Position numbers and translations under genes: made by a program. The notes under the pieces are model-generated. The model was not told the origin of the DNA and searched no databases. It was given only the letters and a program-made list of their open reading frames with translations. A stretch of DNA of 64,000 bases from VXNE01 sp965200505 (GTDB lineage: Bacteria; Pseudomonadota; Gammaproteobacteria; Pseudomonadales; Azotimanducaceae). Location: contig OZ241343.1 of the NCBI GenBank assembly GCA_965200505.1, positions 2,232,001 through 2,296,000 on the forward strand, in the 5' to 3' direction. Below are positions 33,040-41,684 of the stretch, in pieces. Numbering within the stretch: the first letter of the stretch is position 1; each line of letters opens with the position of its first letter.

Positions 33040-33980
33040 ATCCGCCCCTCGGTGTCGGCACTCTGTTCGCCACAGCCTCTCTACTGGTTCTGGCGTTGCC
33101 GATTGGCGGCCAGGAGACACCCGACGACGACGCATCCGGCCTCGACGGGCTTATGGCGCCTTCCTTCTCGCGTGGCTGGCGATCGCTATTGCCCGATCTG
33201 GCATCTGCCCGGCCCGGCGCGTTGCACTTCGCGGACGAGTTCTACCTTGACCCCGAGCACGGCTGGCCAGGCGCGATCGCCTACGCCTTCGACCGCTTCT
33301 TCGTCTTGACCCACGGGTGTGACGCCGACCCTTGCGACCGCCCCGACCGGGCATTCGCTTACACCCCCGATGGCCGACATGATCCCAGCATGGGCTTCAC
33401 CTTGGCGCCCAACACCTATTGGATCGGTGCCACCTACGCGGATGGGCTCCTGTACGCAGTTGGCATATCGGAAGATCACGACCGCGTGTTCGCCCACACG
33501 GCGCAAGGCGAACGCGCACTGCATGCCGAGTTCGATCTGGCCAGCAACCACAACTACAACCCGCACGGCATCGTGTACGTGGACGGCCACTTCCATGTGG
33601 TGGATGCCGGCCAAGACGACCGCCGGCCGCCAAAGGTTTACGTTTACACAACCGCCGGCGTCCGTGTGCCGGCCCTCGAGTTCGAGTTGCGGCAGCCCTT
33701 CGGCGGCGACCCCCTCTTCCACGAAATCGCTTATGTGGACGGCCTCTTCTACATCGGCATGCTCATCGGCCTGGACTACACCTTGGACCGAGTGCAGATT
33801 TACCGGCCGAATGGCGAACGCGTCGGCGGATTGCGGTTCGCGCGGACCTGGATCGACGGCCTGACCTTTGTGAACGACCGTTTCCGCGTTTTGAGCAACT
33901 TCGGCATCTGCGCCTATACCCTGACGGGCGAGCGCGTCCGGCAGGACGCCGGGGAGCGCTGGTGCGGCCGGCGCGATTAG
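33036..33980 (+). CDS. Secreted repeat protein, probable beta-propeller
   Basis: 314 residues from a GTG overlapping the preceding stop. A signal peptide (VGTLFATASLLVLALPIGGQE) leads into repeated units of about 45 residues with the pattern aromatic strand, IxYVDGxFxVxD or similar: FDRFFVLTHG, ATYADGLLYAVG, IVYVDGHFHVVDAG, IAYVDGLFYIGM, LTFVNDRFRVLSN. Each is followed by a YTxxGxR strand. This suggests an NHL/Kelch-like propeller, probably in the periplasm. Four cysteines are visible (HGCDADPC, FGIC, RWC). No catalytic motif; role unknown, possibly linked to the amidohydrolase next to it. Confidence 0.7.
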   Translation: MNPPLGVGTLFATASLLVLALPIGGQETPDDDASGLDGLMAPSFSRGWRSLLPDLASARPGALHFADEFYLDPEHGWPGAIAYAFDRFFVLTHGCDADPCDRPDRAFAYTPDGRHDPSMGFTLAPNTYWIGATYADGLLYAVGISEDHDRVFAHTAQGERALHAEFDLASNHNYNPHGIVYVDGHFHVVDAGQDDRRPPKVYVYTTAGVRVPALEFELRQPFGGDPLFHEIAYVDGLFYIGMLIGLDYTLDRVQIYRPNGERVGGLRFARTWIDGLTFVNDRFRVLSNFGICAYTLTGERVRQDAGERWCGRRD

Positions 33981-34037
33981 CCGCGGCTAGAAGGCGAAGC
34001 GCCTCGGCAGGCCATCTGCCAAGCCATCGCTAAGCGA
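33978..34037. repeat. Four consecutive short stem-loops in a convergent gap
   Basis: TAGCCGCGGCTA (33978-33989, a 12-bp perfect palindrome containing the stop codon), GGCG-AAG-CGCC (33993-34003), GGCAG-gccat-CTGCC (34006-34020) and TCGC-TAA-GCGA (34027-34037). They fill the gap between convergent genes. No U-tracts follow, but the array could end or stabilise transcripts from either side. Confidence 0.7.
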
Positions 34038-34057
34038 GGGAGTCGCGCGGAACCACC

Positions 34058-34285
34058 TTAACGAGGCCGTCGGTCGCCGTAGATTTCCTCCCGGCCCACC
34101 TTGCCGAGCAGGGGAGCGTCGGAGAGGTGCAACACAGGTGCGGTCAACGCCGCGTCCTGCGTCTCCTCCACCGCGTCCGCGAGGATCGACTGCACCTCGC
34201 GTTGCAGCGAGCGACCGTGCATGAACGCCTGCCGCCGCAACGCGCGATGCACGTCGTCCGGCAGTCGAATCAGCAAGTTCGGCAT
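34058..34285 (-). CDS. Orphan FitA-like ribbon-helix-helix antitoxin
   Basis: 75 residues. MPNLLIRLPDDVHRALRRQAFMHGRSLQREVQSIL is an RHH domain of the FitA/VapB type; the tail ends LGKVGREEIYGDRRPR. The start at 34285 aligns with the RHH strand. FitA genes normally overlap a PIN toxin (FitB) immediately downstream; here the stop is followed by 77 bp of stem-loops and a convergent gene, with no toxin. An operator-like double palindrome lies just upstream. The surviving antitoxin could still repress its own promoter or guard against related toxins. Confidence 0.82.
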   Translation of the reverse strand: MPNLLIRLPDDVHRALRRQAFMHGRSLQREVQSILADAVEETQDAALTAPVLHLSDAPLLGKVGREEIYGDRRPR

Positions 34286-34299
34286 GGCGGCGCCTCGCA

Positions 34300-34333
34300 A
34301 TCTTGGAGCTTGCCAAGATGATACCCGTATCAT
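34300..34333. promoter_or_regulatory. Operator-like double inverted repeat of the fitA promoter
   Basis: Two adjoining perfect palindromes upstream of fitA: ATCTTGG-agcttg-CCAAGAT (34300-34319) and ATGATAC-cc-GTATCAT (34318-34333). The second has the size and spacing of antitoxin operators and would overlap the promoter of the minus-strand gene. Confidence 0.55.
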
Positions 34334-34353
34334 TCCACAAGTGGGTGCCGGCG

Positions 34354-35541
34354 CTAGAAGTACGCCCGTCTGACGCAATCCGCAATAACCGCCGCAAACA
34401 CAGGCGGAACCGCATTGCCCACCTGCGTGAACTGCCGGGCCGTCGAGCCAGTGAAGCGATAGTCATCCGGAAAGGTCTGCAGCCGGGCACACTCCCGCAC
34501 ACTCAGCGTTCGAGGCACCTCGGGATGAAGGTGGGAGCGCCCCCCGCCCTTCGCACCCCCGGCAATGACCGTCTTGGCCGGTGCTGCTGGGTTAAGCCGG
34601 TCAACACGTCCAAGATGGTCCCGCTCTCCATAGCCCAAGCGCGCATAGCGCATGACGGACCTCACCTTGTGATTGCGCGTGTCATGATTGTGTGCATGTC
34701 TAGGCATCGGCGTCCCAAGCACACTTCCAGCGCCCGTTCCCGGCCGCCGTTGCGCCATGACGAAGAGGCCCTTGATACGCGATCCCACGAGTATTATCCT
34801 GCGCCGATACTGAGGAACGCCATACTCCGAGGCATCATACACAGTTGGCTCCGTGAGGGCATACCCGCACTTCCGCAGCCTCTTGATCGCCTCCGCAAGC
34901 TGGCACCCTCCGTCTATGTCCCGCAGTCCCGGGACGTTCTCAATGACAAACACGGCAGGCTTGAATGCGACAACCAGATCAACAAAGGCGAAAAGCAATG
35001 ATCCGTTGCTTGCATGCTCGAATCCCACTCTCTTGAAGTTGGGTCCGGCCTTCGAGAAACGCTGATTCGAGGCGATTGAGAAGGGCTGGCATGGAGGGCC
35101 GCCAATGAATACTCCTTCGAAGGGATCATCCACAAGCCCGCTGAGCGTGGCGGAGACATCGTCGAAGTCCGCCACGTTTCCGCGATGAAACGGCGGCCCG
35201 AGAACAGGCCAATCCGGACGGTTCAGCCGCAACGTGTTGCAAAAGGTCTCTGATATCTCGAATGACGCCCGGTGCTCGAAGCCCAGCGCCTCAAAGCCGA
35301 GATCCATGCCACCGCAGCCCGTAAAGAGGCTCACTATGGGAACTCCGGAAGCTACCTTTTCGTAGGAAGAGATCTGATCGGGAGAGCCGCCGTTCCACTT
35401 CCGAGTCCTGCTGTTCTCGTACACGAGATCGTCGATGGACAATCCACCCAGTTCGAGCGCCTCGCTGACTTCCGCATCCGGTCCAACCACGCCAAACAGG
35501 CGAGCTTGACCGGCGAACGACTTACGCCCCCTTCCCATCAT
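34354..35541 (-). CDS. DNA cytosine-C5 methyltransferase, R-M system 3
   Basis: 395 residues with the ordered C5 motifs: I SLFTGCGGMDLGFEALGF (around 68), IV GGPPCQPFS with the catalytic Cys (around 145), VI VIENVPGL, VIII QYRRRIILVG, a target-recognition region between VIII and IX, and X GNAVPP. Transfers methyl to cytosine C5 in a specific site. Start at 35541 (ATGATG; 35538 also possible) overlaps the stop of the upstream HNH gene. It is 68 bp from the orphan fitA. Site specificity not predictable by eye. Confidence 0.93.
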   Translation of the reverse strand: MMGRGRKSFAGQARLFGVVGPDAEVSEALELGGLSIDDLVYENSRTRKWNGGSPDQISSYEKVASGVPIVSLFTGCGGMDLGFEALGFEHRASFEISETFCNTLRLNRPDWPVLGPPFHRGNVADFDDVSATLSGLVDDPFEGVFIGGPPCQPFSIASNQRFSKAGPNFKRVGFEHASNGSLLFAFVDLVVAFKPAVFVIENVPGLRDIDGGCQLAEAIKRLRKCGYALTEPTVYDASEYGVPQYRRRIILVGSRIKGLFVMAQRRPGTGAGSVLGTPMPRHAHNHDTRNHKVRSVMRYARLGYGERDHLGRVDRLNPAAPAKTVIAGGAKGGGRSHLHPEVPRTLSVRECARLQTFPDDYRFTGSTARQFTQVGNAVPPVFAAVIADCVRRAYF

Positions 35542-35990
35542 CTTCCTCCAGCACGATTAGCGGCGAATTCGTGTTTGGCATCACCGTAAACCTGTCGTGC
35601 CTCGACCGCATCGGCAAAGTCAACACGGTTACTCTCGGCCAGATATTTGTCGTAGTACCGATGCACCGCCCGATGACAACTCGGGCAATTTGCGACGAGA
35701 TCGTCCAACAACGTACCGTCCTTCGACGTTCGTGCCCCGGAACAGAGCGGCAACAGATGATGAACTTCCAGCAACCTGCTGGTCCAAGGATAGGTCTGTC
35801 GTGTATCGATGCCACAGAAATCACAGGAGTGGCTCGGGTTCTGCTTAAAGAATAAATCAGCGAGTGGAGTACCCATCACCGGGGAGAGATCGTGGAATAG
35901 GTCGGTCGCATCACGCGGCATGAGCGAGACAGTGATCTCGCCTTGTGTCGCGGTGAGTCCCCCTGCTGACGTTCTCGTACGGTACGACAT
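35538..35990 (-). CDS. HNH endonuclease, probable REase of R-M system 3
   Basis: 150 residues with a zinc-HNH nuclease: CDFCGIDTRQTYPW, LLEVHHLLPLCSG with the catalytic His pair, and NCPSCHRAVHRYYDKY. CxxC twice plus VHH fits an McrA-type HNH. Its ATG at 35990 is chosen; the frame extends 31 codons upstream with arginine-rich sequence lacking a ribosome site. At 150 residues it is short for a type II enzyme, so the DNA-recognition part may be missing. Base composition here is less GC-rich than in neighbouring lolB. It ends in ATGA overlap with the methyltransferase. Confidence 0.72.
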   Translation of the reverse strand: MSYRTRTSAGGLTATQGEITVSLMPRDATDLFHDLSPVMGTPLADLFFKQNPSHSCDFCGIDTRQTYPWTSRLLEVHHLLPLCSGARTSKDGTLLDDLVANCPSCHRAVHRYYDKYLAESNRVDFADAVEARQVYGDAKHEFAANRAGGR

Positions 35991-36106
35991 TATGGCCTGT
36001 TGTCCTCGTACGCGAGCTTCAGCGCGATGCCGCGCCCGGAATCGGGACGGAGCGCACTCGCTGTTGCCGCTCGCCAACGGCACCTAAGATACTGTATGTT
36101 TAATCA

Positions 36107-36769
36107 CTATGGCAAGTCAACGGTGATCCCAAGCGCCGCCCCGGCCCCATCGTCCGCACGGAGCATCGCAGCGTCCGTCGCGGCTCCCGAAACCATTGGC
36201 GGCGCACCCCACTCCCGGCACACCACCACGATGCGTGTCCCGGGGCGGGACGCCTCGAGGCGGCGTGGCAGCGTTTGGCCGTGGACATCACGCCACGACT
36301 TCACTTCAACGCGCCAGCCAAGCTGCTCGAATGAGCCATGCCCATGCACCCGTGCCGGCCAGTCGGGCGCTGGGCGTCCCGTCACCCAAGCCGCGAAGGC
36401 GTCCAAGGGTGCGAACCAGCCGAGTTCCCGCCGCATCAACGCCTCCGCGTCGCGGCTCCGAACCGTCTCGCCGTGGGCGTTCACCATCGTCAGGCCGCCG
36501 TCCGCGCCGATTAACCGGGCGCGGCCTTGCCCAAGGGGGCCCCATAAGTCCAGCTCGAAGCCAGCCGCGAATTGGCGCCAGAGGAAGTTGCCCGAGGTGG
36601 CGCGGCCATCCTGCACCACGCTGAAGCGGCCGTTCAGATCGAAGGCCACGTCGCTGGCAGGCGGCCCCATGCGCACCGCGCAACCTCCACTGGCGATGGC
36701 ACCGAGGAGCGTCAGGGCGATGAGGCAAGCGTGGGCCGCGGCCGCTCGCCGAGGCCGCGGCCCACCCAC
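36107..36769 (-). CDS. lolB: Outer-membrane lipoprotein receptor LolB
   Basis: 220 residues from a GTG at 36769. Signal peptide ACLIALTLLGAIASGGC gives a lipobox with Cys at residue 30. The mature part reads FDLNGRFSVVQDGRATSGNFLWRQFAAGFELDLWGPLGQGRARL..., the LolB half-barrel, and ends ...GITVDLP. LolB inserts lipoproteins into the outer membrane. Divergence from hemA is the standard gammaproteobacterial arrangement and supports the call. In E. coli ispE follows lolB; here a restriction-modification pair lies in that position. Confidence 0.85.
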   Translation of the reverse strand: MGGPRPRRAAAAHACLIALTLLGAIASGGCAVRMGPPASDVAFDLNGRFSVVQDGRATSGNFLWRQFAAGFELDLWGPLGQGRARLIGADGGLTMVNAHGETVRSRDAEALMRRELGWFAPLDAFAAWVTGRPAPDWPARVHGHGSFEQLGWRVEVKSWRDVHGQTLPRRLEASRPGTRIVVVCREWGAPPMVSGAATDAAMLRADDGAGAALGITVDLP

Positions 36770-36814
36770 GCCACACCACCGGCCCCGTCCCGAAGCAGGC
36801 CACCGCCGCCCTTC

Positions 36815-36823
36815 TGCTATGAT
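36815..36823 (+). promoter_or_regulatory. Extended -10 promoter of hemA
   Basis: TGC-TATGAT (TATGAT at 36818-36823) lies 33 nt before the hemA ATG in the 87-bp divergent gap with lolB. The -35 region is poor, as usual with a TGn extension. Confidence 0.45.
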
Positions 36824-36856
36824 TGCCGTTTCGCGCTCCAAGCCGCCCTTTCCTCC

Positions 36857-38104
36857 ATGCCGCTCTTGGCTTATGGCGTCAGCTTTCGCTCGGCAGCCAT
36901 CGAACTTCGAGAACGCTTGGCGTTTCCCCAAGAAACCTTGACGGAAGCGCTTGCCGATCTGTGCGAGGGCGTGGCGCCCGTCGCCGAAGCCGCCATCCTA
37001 TCCACCTGCAACCGCACGGAAATCTATTGTGCGCTGGATGAGGCGGATCAGGAACCAGTGGCGCGGTGGCTCGCCGCCAACCGCGCCGTCGATGCGGACG
37101 AGCTCACCGGCGCCGCCTACGCGCTGTGGGATCGGGATGCCGCGCACCACCTGATGCGCGTGGCCGCGGGGCTGGATTCGCAGGTGCTCGGCGAGCCGCA
37201 GATCATGGGTCAAGTCAAGGCGGCCTACGATCTCGCCCGCGCCACGGGCACGTTGGGGCCGGAACTCAATCTGCTCGCGCAAACCACCTTCAACGTCGCC
37301 AAGCGCGTACGCACGGAGACGGACATCGGCAAGCATCCGGTGTCCGTGGCCTATGCGGCGGTGCGAATGGCGCAAACCCTGTTCGCGGACTTGGGCAGTG
37401 CCCACGCCCTGCTGGTGGGCGCCGGGGAGACCATCGAGCTCGCGGCGCGGCATCTGCGCAAGGCCGGCGTCGGCGCCATGAGCATCGCCAACCGCACCCT
37501 GGAACGCGCCGAACGGCTGGGCCGCGCGGTCGGCGCCGAGGCGATGACGCTGGATCAGATTGCCCCGCGCCTCGCCGGGTTCGACATCGTGATCAGTTGC
37601 ACCAGCGCGGCCGGGCACGTCATTTCCAAGTGCGTCGTGCAGCAGGCGGCGCGGCAGCGGCAGCGGCCCATGTTCTTGGTGGACTTGGCGGTGCCCCGCG
37701 ACATCGACCCGGCCGCCACTGGCGTTGCCAACGTGTTTCTCCATTCCATCGACGATCTCACGGAAATCGTCACGGAAAACGGCGCGGCGCGGCGCGAGCA
37801 GGCCGAACGCGCCGAGGCCCTCATCGAGGCCGGCGCGGCGCACCATGAGCGGGAACGCCGCGTGCAGGGGGAAGCGTTGCTGCGCGAGGTGCGGCAACGC
37901 GCCGAGGCCGCCCGTGACGAGGTGGTGGCGCGGGCGCGCCGGCGGTTGAACCAAGGGGAGCCGGCGCCCGACGTGTTGGAGCGGCTGGCGCAGGATCTCA
38001 CCAACAAGCTCATGCATGCGCCCACCGCCGCCATCCGCGCCGCCTCCGCGGATGCCCGCACGGACATGCTGGAGTGCGCCCGCACCTTGTACGACTTGGA
38101 TTGA
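36857..38104 (+). CDS. hemA: Glutamyl-tRNA reductase
   Basis: First committed step of tetrapyrrole synthesis by the C5 pathway: NADPH reduction of glutamyl-tRNA to glutamate-1-semialdehyde. 415 residues (E. coli 418). MPLLAYGVSFRSAAIELRERLAF at the start, the nucleophilic Cys in ILSTCNRTEIYC, GLDSQVLGEPQIMGQVK, the NADPH site LLVGAGETIELAARHL and the C-terminal dimerisation helix DLTNKLMHAPTAAIRAAS are all present. Start 36857 is preferred over the longer open frame because it aligns with known HemA. prfA follows after 4 bp. Confidence 0.96.
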   Translation: MPLLAYGVSFRSAAIELRERLAFPQETLTEALADLCEGVAPVAEAAILSTCNRTEIYCALDEADQEPVARWLAANRAVDADELTGAAYALWDRDAAHHLMRVAAGLDSQVLGEPQIMGQVKAAYDLARATGTLGPELNLLAQTTFNVAKRVRTETDIGKHPVSVAYAAVRMAQTLFADLGSAHALLVGAGETIELAARHLRKAGVGAMSIANRTLERAERLGRAVGAEAMTLDQIAPRLAGFDIVISCTSAAGHVISKCVVQQAARQRQRPMFLVDLAVPRDIDPAATGVANVFLHSIDDLTEIVTENGAARREQAERAEALIEAGAAHHERERRVQGEALLREVRQRAEAARDEVVARARRRLNQGEPAPDVLERLAQDLTNKLMHAPTAAIRAASADARTDMLECARTLYDLD

Positions 38105-38108
38105 TGCG

Positions 38109-39200
38109 ATGCTCTCCGCATCGATCATTGCCAAGCTCGACGAACTCGCCCAGCGTCACGAAGAGCTGGCGCTCTTGCTGGCGGCCCCGGAGGCCGCCCA
38201 AGATCGGGCCCGTTACGCCAACTTGATGAAGGAATTCGCCGACCTCGCGCCCATCACGGATGCCTACGGGGGCTTCAAGCGGCGCGAGGCCGAGCTCGAA
38301 TCCGCTCGGGCGCTGCTGGACGACGCCGACCCGGAGTTACGCGCGCTCGCCCGAGCCGACGCCGACGCCTTGCAGGCCGAACTCAAGCGCACCGAGCGCG
38401 AACTGGCCGGCTGTCTGGTGCCGCGAGACGCCGATGACGCCTGCAACGCCTTCCTCGAGATCCGCGCCGGCACCGGCGGCGACGAGGCGGCGCTCTTCGC
38501 CGGGGATCTGTTCCGAATGTACGCCCGCTATGCAGATCGTCGCGGGTGGCAATTGGAGCGCCTCTCCGAGCGCCCGGGCGAGCGCGGCGGCTACAAGGAA
38601 GTGATCTCGCGGGTGGCCGGCAAGGACGTGTTCCAGCGGCTGAAGTTCGAGTCTGGCGCCCACCGTGTGCAGCGGGTGCCGGAGACCGAGTCCGCCGGGC
38701 GCATCCACACGTCCGCCTGCACCGTGGCGGTGCTGGCCGAGCAACCGGACGTGGCGGAAGTGGAGATCGACCCGAAGGACCTGCGCATGGACACCTTCCG
38801 CGCCTCCGGCGCCGGCGGCCAGCATGTCAACAAGACGGACTCCGCGGTGCGCCTCATCCACCTGCCCACGGGCATCAGCGTGGAATGTCAAGACGAGCGC
38901 TCGCAGCACAAGAACCGCGCCCGGGCGATGTCGCTCCTAGGCGCCCGGCTCACGGCCCAAGCCCGTGCGGCGCAACGCGCGGAACGCGACGAGACCCGAC
39001 GCAACTTGGTGGGCTCCGGCGACCGTTCCGAGCGCATCCGCACCTACAACTTCTCCGAGCGGCGCGTCACCGACCATCGCATCAATTTGGCGCTTTACCG
39101 CTTAGACGAGATCTTGGCCGGCGATTTGGACGCGCTGGTGGAACCGTTGGCCCGCGAACACCACGCCGACCAGCTGGCGGCCCTCGGCGGGGTGTCGTGA
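38109..39200 (+). CDS. prfA: Peptide chain release factor 1
   Basis: 363 residues (E. coli 360). Reads UAA/UAG stops and triggers peptide release. The GGQ loop GAGGQHVNKTDSAVRL and the stop-codon recognition tripeptide of the PxT type (PET in RVPETESAGR) mark it as RF1 rather than RF2. ATG 38109 follows the hemA stop by 4 bp. The GGQ Gln is methylated by the product of the next gene, prmC, whose start overlaps this stop. Confidence 0.97.
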   Translation: MLSASIIAKLDELAQRHEELALLLAAPEAAQDRARYANLMKEFADLAPITDAYGGFKRREAELESARALLDDADPELRALARADADALQAELKRTERELAGCLVPRDADDACNAFLEIRAGTGGDEAALFAGDLFRMYARYADRRGWQLERLSERPGERGGYKEVISRVAGKDVFQRLKFESGAHRVQRVPETESAGRIHTSACTVAVLAEQPDVAEVEIDPKDLRMDTFRASGAGGQHVNKTDSAVRLIHLPTGISVECQDERSQHKNRARAMSLLGARLTAQARAAQRAERDETRRNLVGSGDRSERIRTYNFSERRVTDHRINLALYRLDEILAGDLDALVEPLAREHHADQLAALGGVS

Positions 39201-40021
39201 TGGCCGCGGGCTTGGGCACCATCGGCGAGTGTTTCGACGCCGCCCGCGCCACCTTGCCGCGTTTCGATGCGGAGCTTTTGACGGCACGGGCGCTGGAGGT
39301 TCCACGCAGCACACTGCACGCCTTCCCGGAGCGCCCCATCGTTGCCGCCCAAGGCGCTTGCCTCGCGGCCCTCGTGAAGCGGCGGCGGGCTGGCGAGCCG
39401 GTGGCATACATCTTGGGTGAGCGGGAGTTTTGGAGCCTGCCTTTGCGGGTGGATGCCCGCGCCCTCGTGCCGCGCCCGGAGACGGAAGGCGTGGTGGAGG
39501 CCGCGCTGGAACGCGCCGGCACCGCCGCGCGGATGCTGGACCTCGGCACCGGTTGCGGCGCCATCGCCTTGGCGCTCGCGGCGGAACGACCGGCCGCCAC
39601 CGTCCTTGGCGTGGACAACGACCCAGCCTGTCTCGCGCTCGCCCGCGAGAACGCGGCGCGTCTCGGCAGCACCGCTCGCTTTCGGCTCTCGGACTGGTAC
39701 GCCGCCATCACCGGCGAGTTCGACGTGATCGTTTCCAATCCGCCATACATCGCCGCCAACGACCCCCACCTCACCCAAGGCGACCTGCGCTTCGAGCCGC
39801 GGGCCGCCTTGGTGGGCGGGCCGGATGGCTTGGCGGCGCTGCGGCGCGTCGTGGGTGGGGCACCGGCGCGGCTGGCGCACCGTGGCTGGCTGATCGTGGA
39901 GCATGGCTGCGATCAAGGCGAACCGACCCGGCGGCTGTTCCGAGACGCCGGCTTCGGTGCCGTGGAGACGCTGAAGGACTTGGCCGGCCTACCCCGCGTC
40001 ACGCTGGGCTGCAAGGCATGA
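39200..40021 (+). CDS. prmC: Release-factor glutamine-N5 methyltransferase
   Basis: 273 residues. Methylates the GGQ glutamine of RF1 and RF2. The SAM site MLDLGTGCGAIALALAAERP, the catalytic VSNPPYIAAND and YILGEREFWSLPLRVDARALVPRPETE are characteristic of PrmC. ATG 39200 overlaps the prfA stop, and its own stop overlaps the next ATG. Confidence 0.95.
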   Translation: MAAGLGTIGECFDAARATLPRFDAELLTARALEVPRSTLHAFPERPIVAAQGACLAALVKRRRAGEPVAYILGEREFWSLPLRVDARALVPRPETEGVVEAALERAGTAARMLDLGTGCGAIALALAAERPAATVLGVDNDPACLALARENAARLGSTARFRLSDWYAAITGEFDVIVSNPPYIAANDPHLTQGDLRFEPRAALVGGPDGLAALRRVVGGAPARLAHRGWLIVEHGCDQGEPTRRLFRDAGFGAVETLKDLAGLPRVTLGCKA

Positions 40022-40764
40022 AGGATTCGCAACTGCTGCGCTACAGCCGCCAGATCATGCTGCCGGAGTTCGACGTCGCCGGGCAGGAACGGCTGCTGGC
40101 GGCGCGGGCATTGATCGTAGGCGTCGGCGGTTTGGGTTCCCCCGCCGCGCTCTACCTGGCCGCGGCCGGGGTGGGCCACCTGACGCTGGCGGACGACGAC
40201 GTGGTGAACCTCTCCAACCTGCAACGCCAGATCGCGCACAGCGAAGCGACGCTGGGCGAGTGGAAGGTCGATTCCGCCGCCCTTTGCGTGGCCGGCATCA
40301 ACTCGACGGTGGCCGTGGACACCATCACGACGCGACTCACCGGGGCATCGCTCCAAGCCGCCGCGGCCGCGGCCGATGTGGTGCTGGATGCCACGGACAA
40401 CATGGCCACCCGCTTCGCCATCAACGACGCCTGCCTCGCCGCCGGCGTGCCCTTGGTGTCTGGCGCCGCCATCCGCATGGAAGGCCAAGTGGCCGTGTTC
40501 GATCCGCGCCGCGAGGATTCGCCCTGCTACCGCTGCCTCTACCCCGAGGCCGGCGAGCAGGCGCTCAACTGCGCCGAGAACGGCGTGATGGCGCCGCTGG
40601 TGGGCATCGTCGGCGCCACCCAAGCGATGGAAGCGCTGAAGGTGCTTGCCGACGTGGGCGAAACGCTCGCCGGCCACCTCCTGTGCTTGGACGCGAAACG
40701 CATGGAGTGGCGCAAGTTCCGGCTGCCGCGGAATCCACGCTGCCCGGCCTGCGGGGCGCCATGA
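40018..40764 (+). CDS. moeB: MoeB/ThiF-family adenylyltransferase
   Basis: 248 residues. Activates the C-terminal glycine of MoaD or ThiS by adenylation. RYSRQIMLPEFDVAGQERL at the start, the ATP site IVGVGGLGSPAALYLAAAGVG, NLQRQIAH, DATDNMATRFAINDACL, and zinc ligands CYRC and CPAC at the end are all present. In gammaproteobacteria moeB commonly follows hemA-prfA-prmC, which favours MoeB over ThiF. Start and stop both overlap neighbours by 4 bp. Confidence 0.92.
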   Translation: MKDSQLLRYSRQIMLPEFDVAGQERLLAARALIVGVGGLGSPAALYLAAAGVGHLTLADDDVVNLSNLQRQIAHSEATLGEWKVDSAALCVAGINSTVAVDTITTRLTGASLQAAAAAADVVLDATDNMATRFAINDACLAAGVPLVSGAAIRMEGQVAVFDPRREDSPCYRCLYPEAGEQALNCAENGVMAPLVGIVGATQAMEALKVLADVGETLAGHLLCLDAKRMEWRKFRLPRNPRCPACGAP

Positions 40765-41684
40765 CCGGCCCCGTGCTCGTCACCGGCGCCAACGGGCATT
40801 TGGGGCGTTTGCTGCTCCGCGCCTTGGCCGAAGACGCCAACGCCCCGCCCGCCCGCGCCCTAGTGCGCTCGCAACGGGCGGCCGAGAGCTTGGCCGATCT
40901 GCCGTTCGCCGAGCGCCGCGAAGTCCATGTCGTCGATTACACGGACCGCGCCGGCCTAGAGGCCGCCGTGCGCGGCGCCAGCGTCGCCATCCACCTCGCC
41001 GGCATCCTGAAGCAAACCCGCGCCAACCGCTACCAAGACGCCCATGAACGGCCCGCCGAGGCGCTTTCGCAAGCGTGCGCGGCGGCCGGCGTTGCCCGCA
41101 TCGTCCACACCAGCATTCACGGGGCAGATGCCGCGTCCGCAAACGGTTGCTTGGCATCGCGGGGGCGCACGGACGAGCTTCTGCTCGCGGGCCCGGTGCC
41201 GGCGGTGATCCTCCGTGTGCCGATGGTGTTGGGGCCCGGCGATGCCGCCACCGAGGGATTGCGGCGCGAAGCGACAGCCGGCCGCGTGGCGCTGACACGC
41301 GGCGGCGCCACCATCGAGCAACCCATCGCCGCGCACGACGTGGTGGCCGCGCTGCTGGCGGCGACGCGGGCGGAGGTTGCCGGCGACGCCATCCACGCAC
41401 TCGCCGGCCCGGAGCGCTTGACGCACCGCGAGCTCGTGCTGCGCGTGGCGGCCCTCTTGGGCTGCGAGGTGTCGTTCCGCAGCATCCCGCGCTTCGCTGT
41501 GTACGCCTTCGCGTGGCTGGCGGAAACGCTGCAGGCCGACCCGCCGCTCACCCGCGACATGGTGGGCGTGTTGGAGCAAGACGACGTGATCGACCCGGCG
41601 CCGGCCTGCAAGGCCCTCGGCATTTCGCCCACGCCCTTGGACGCCGCGTTGCGCACGGCGTTGGCAGAGGAGACCGCCCCATGA
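40761..41684 (+). CDS. NAD(P)-binding SDR-like/NmrA-type protein
   Basis: 307 residues of the atypical/extended short-chain dehydrogenase group. The N-terminal VLVTGANGHLGRLLLRAL is the Rossmann Gly-rich loop; VAIHLAGILKQ follows. The usual YxxxK is not obvious: the expected region reads SIHGADAASANGCLASRGRTDELL, with no Tyr, so catalysis is doubtful and a sensor or subunit role (as in complex I NDUFA9-like proteins) is possible. Coupled to moeB and to the following membrane protein by 4-bp overlaps. Confidence 0.78.
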   Translation: MTGPVLVTGANGHLGRLLLRALAEDANAPPARALVRSQRAAESLADLPFAERREVHVVDYTDRAGLEAAVRGASVAIHLAGILKQTRANRYQDAHERPAEALSQACAAAGVARIVHTSIHGADAASANGCLASRGRTDELLLAGPVPAVILRVPMVLGPGDAATEGLRREATAGRVALTRGGATIEQPIAAHDVVAALLAATRAEVAGDAIHALAGPERLTHRELVLRVAALLGCEVSFRSIPRFAVYAFAWLAETLQADPPLTRDMVGVLEQDDVIDPAPACKALGISPTPLDAALRTALAEETAP

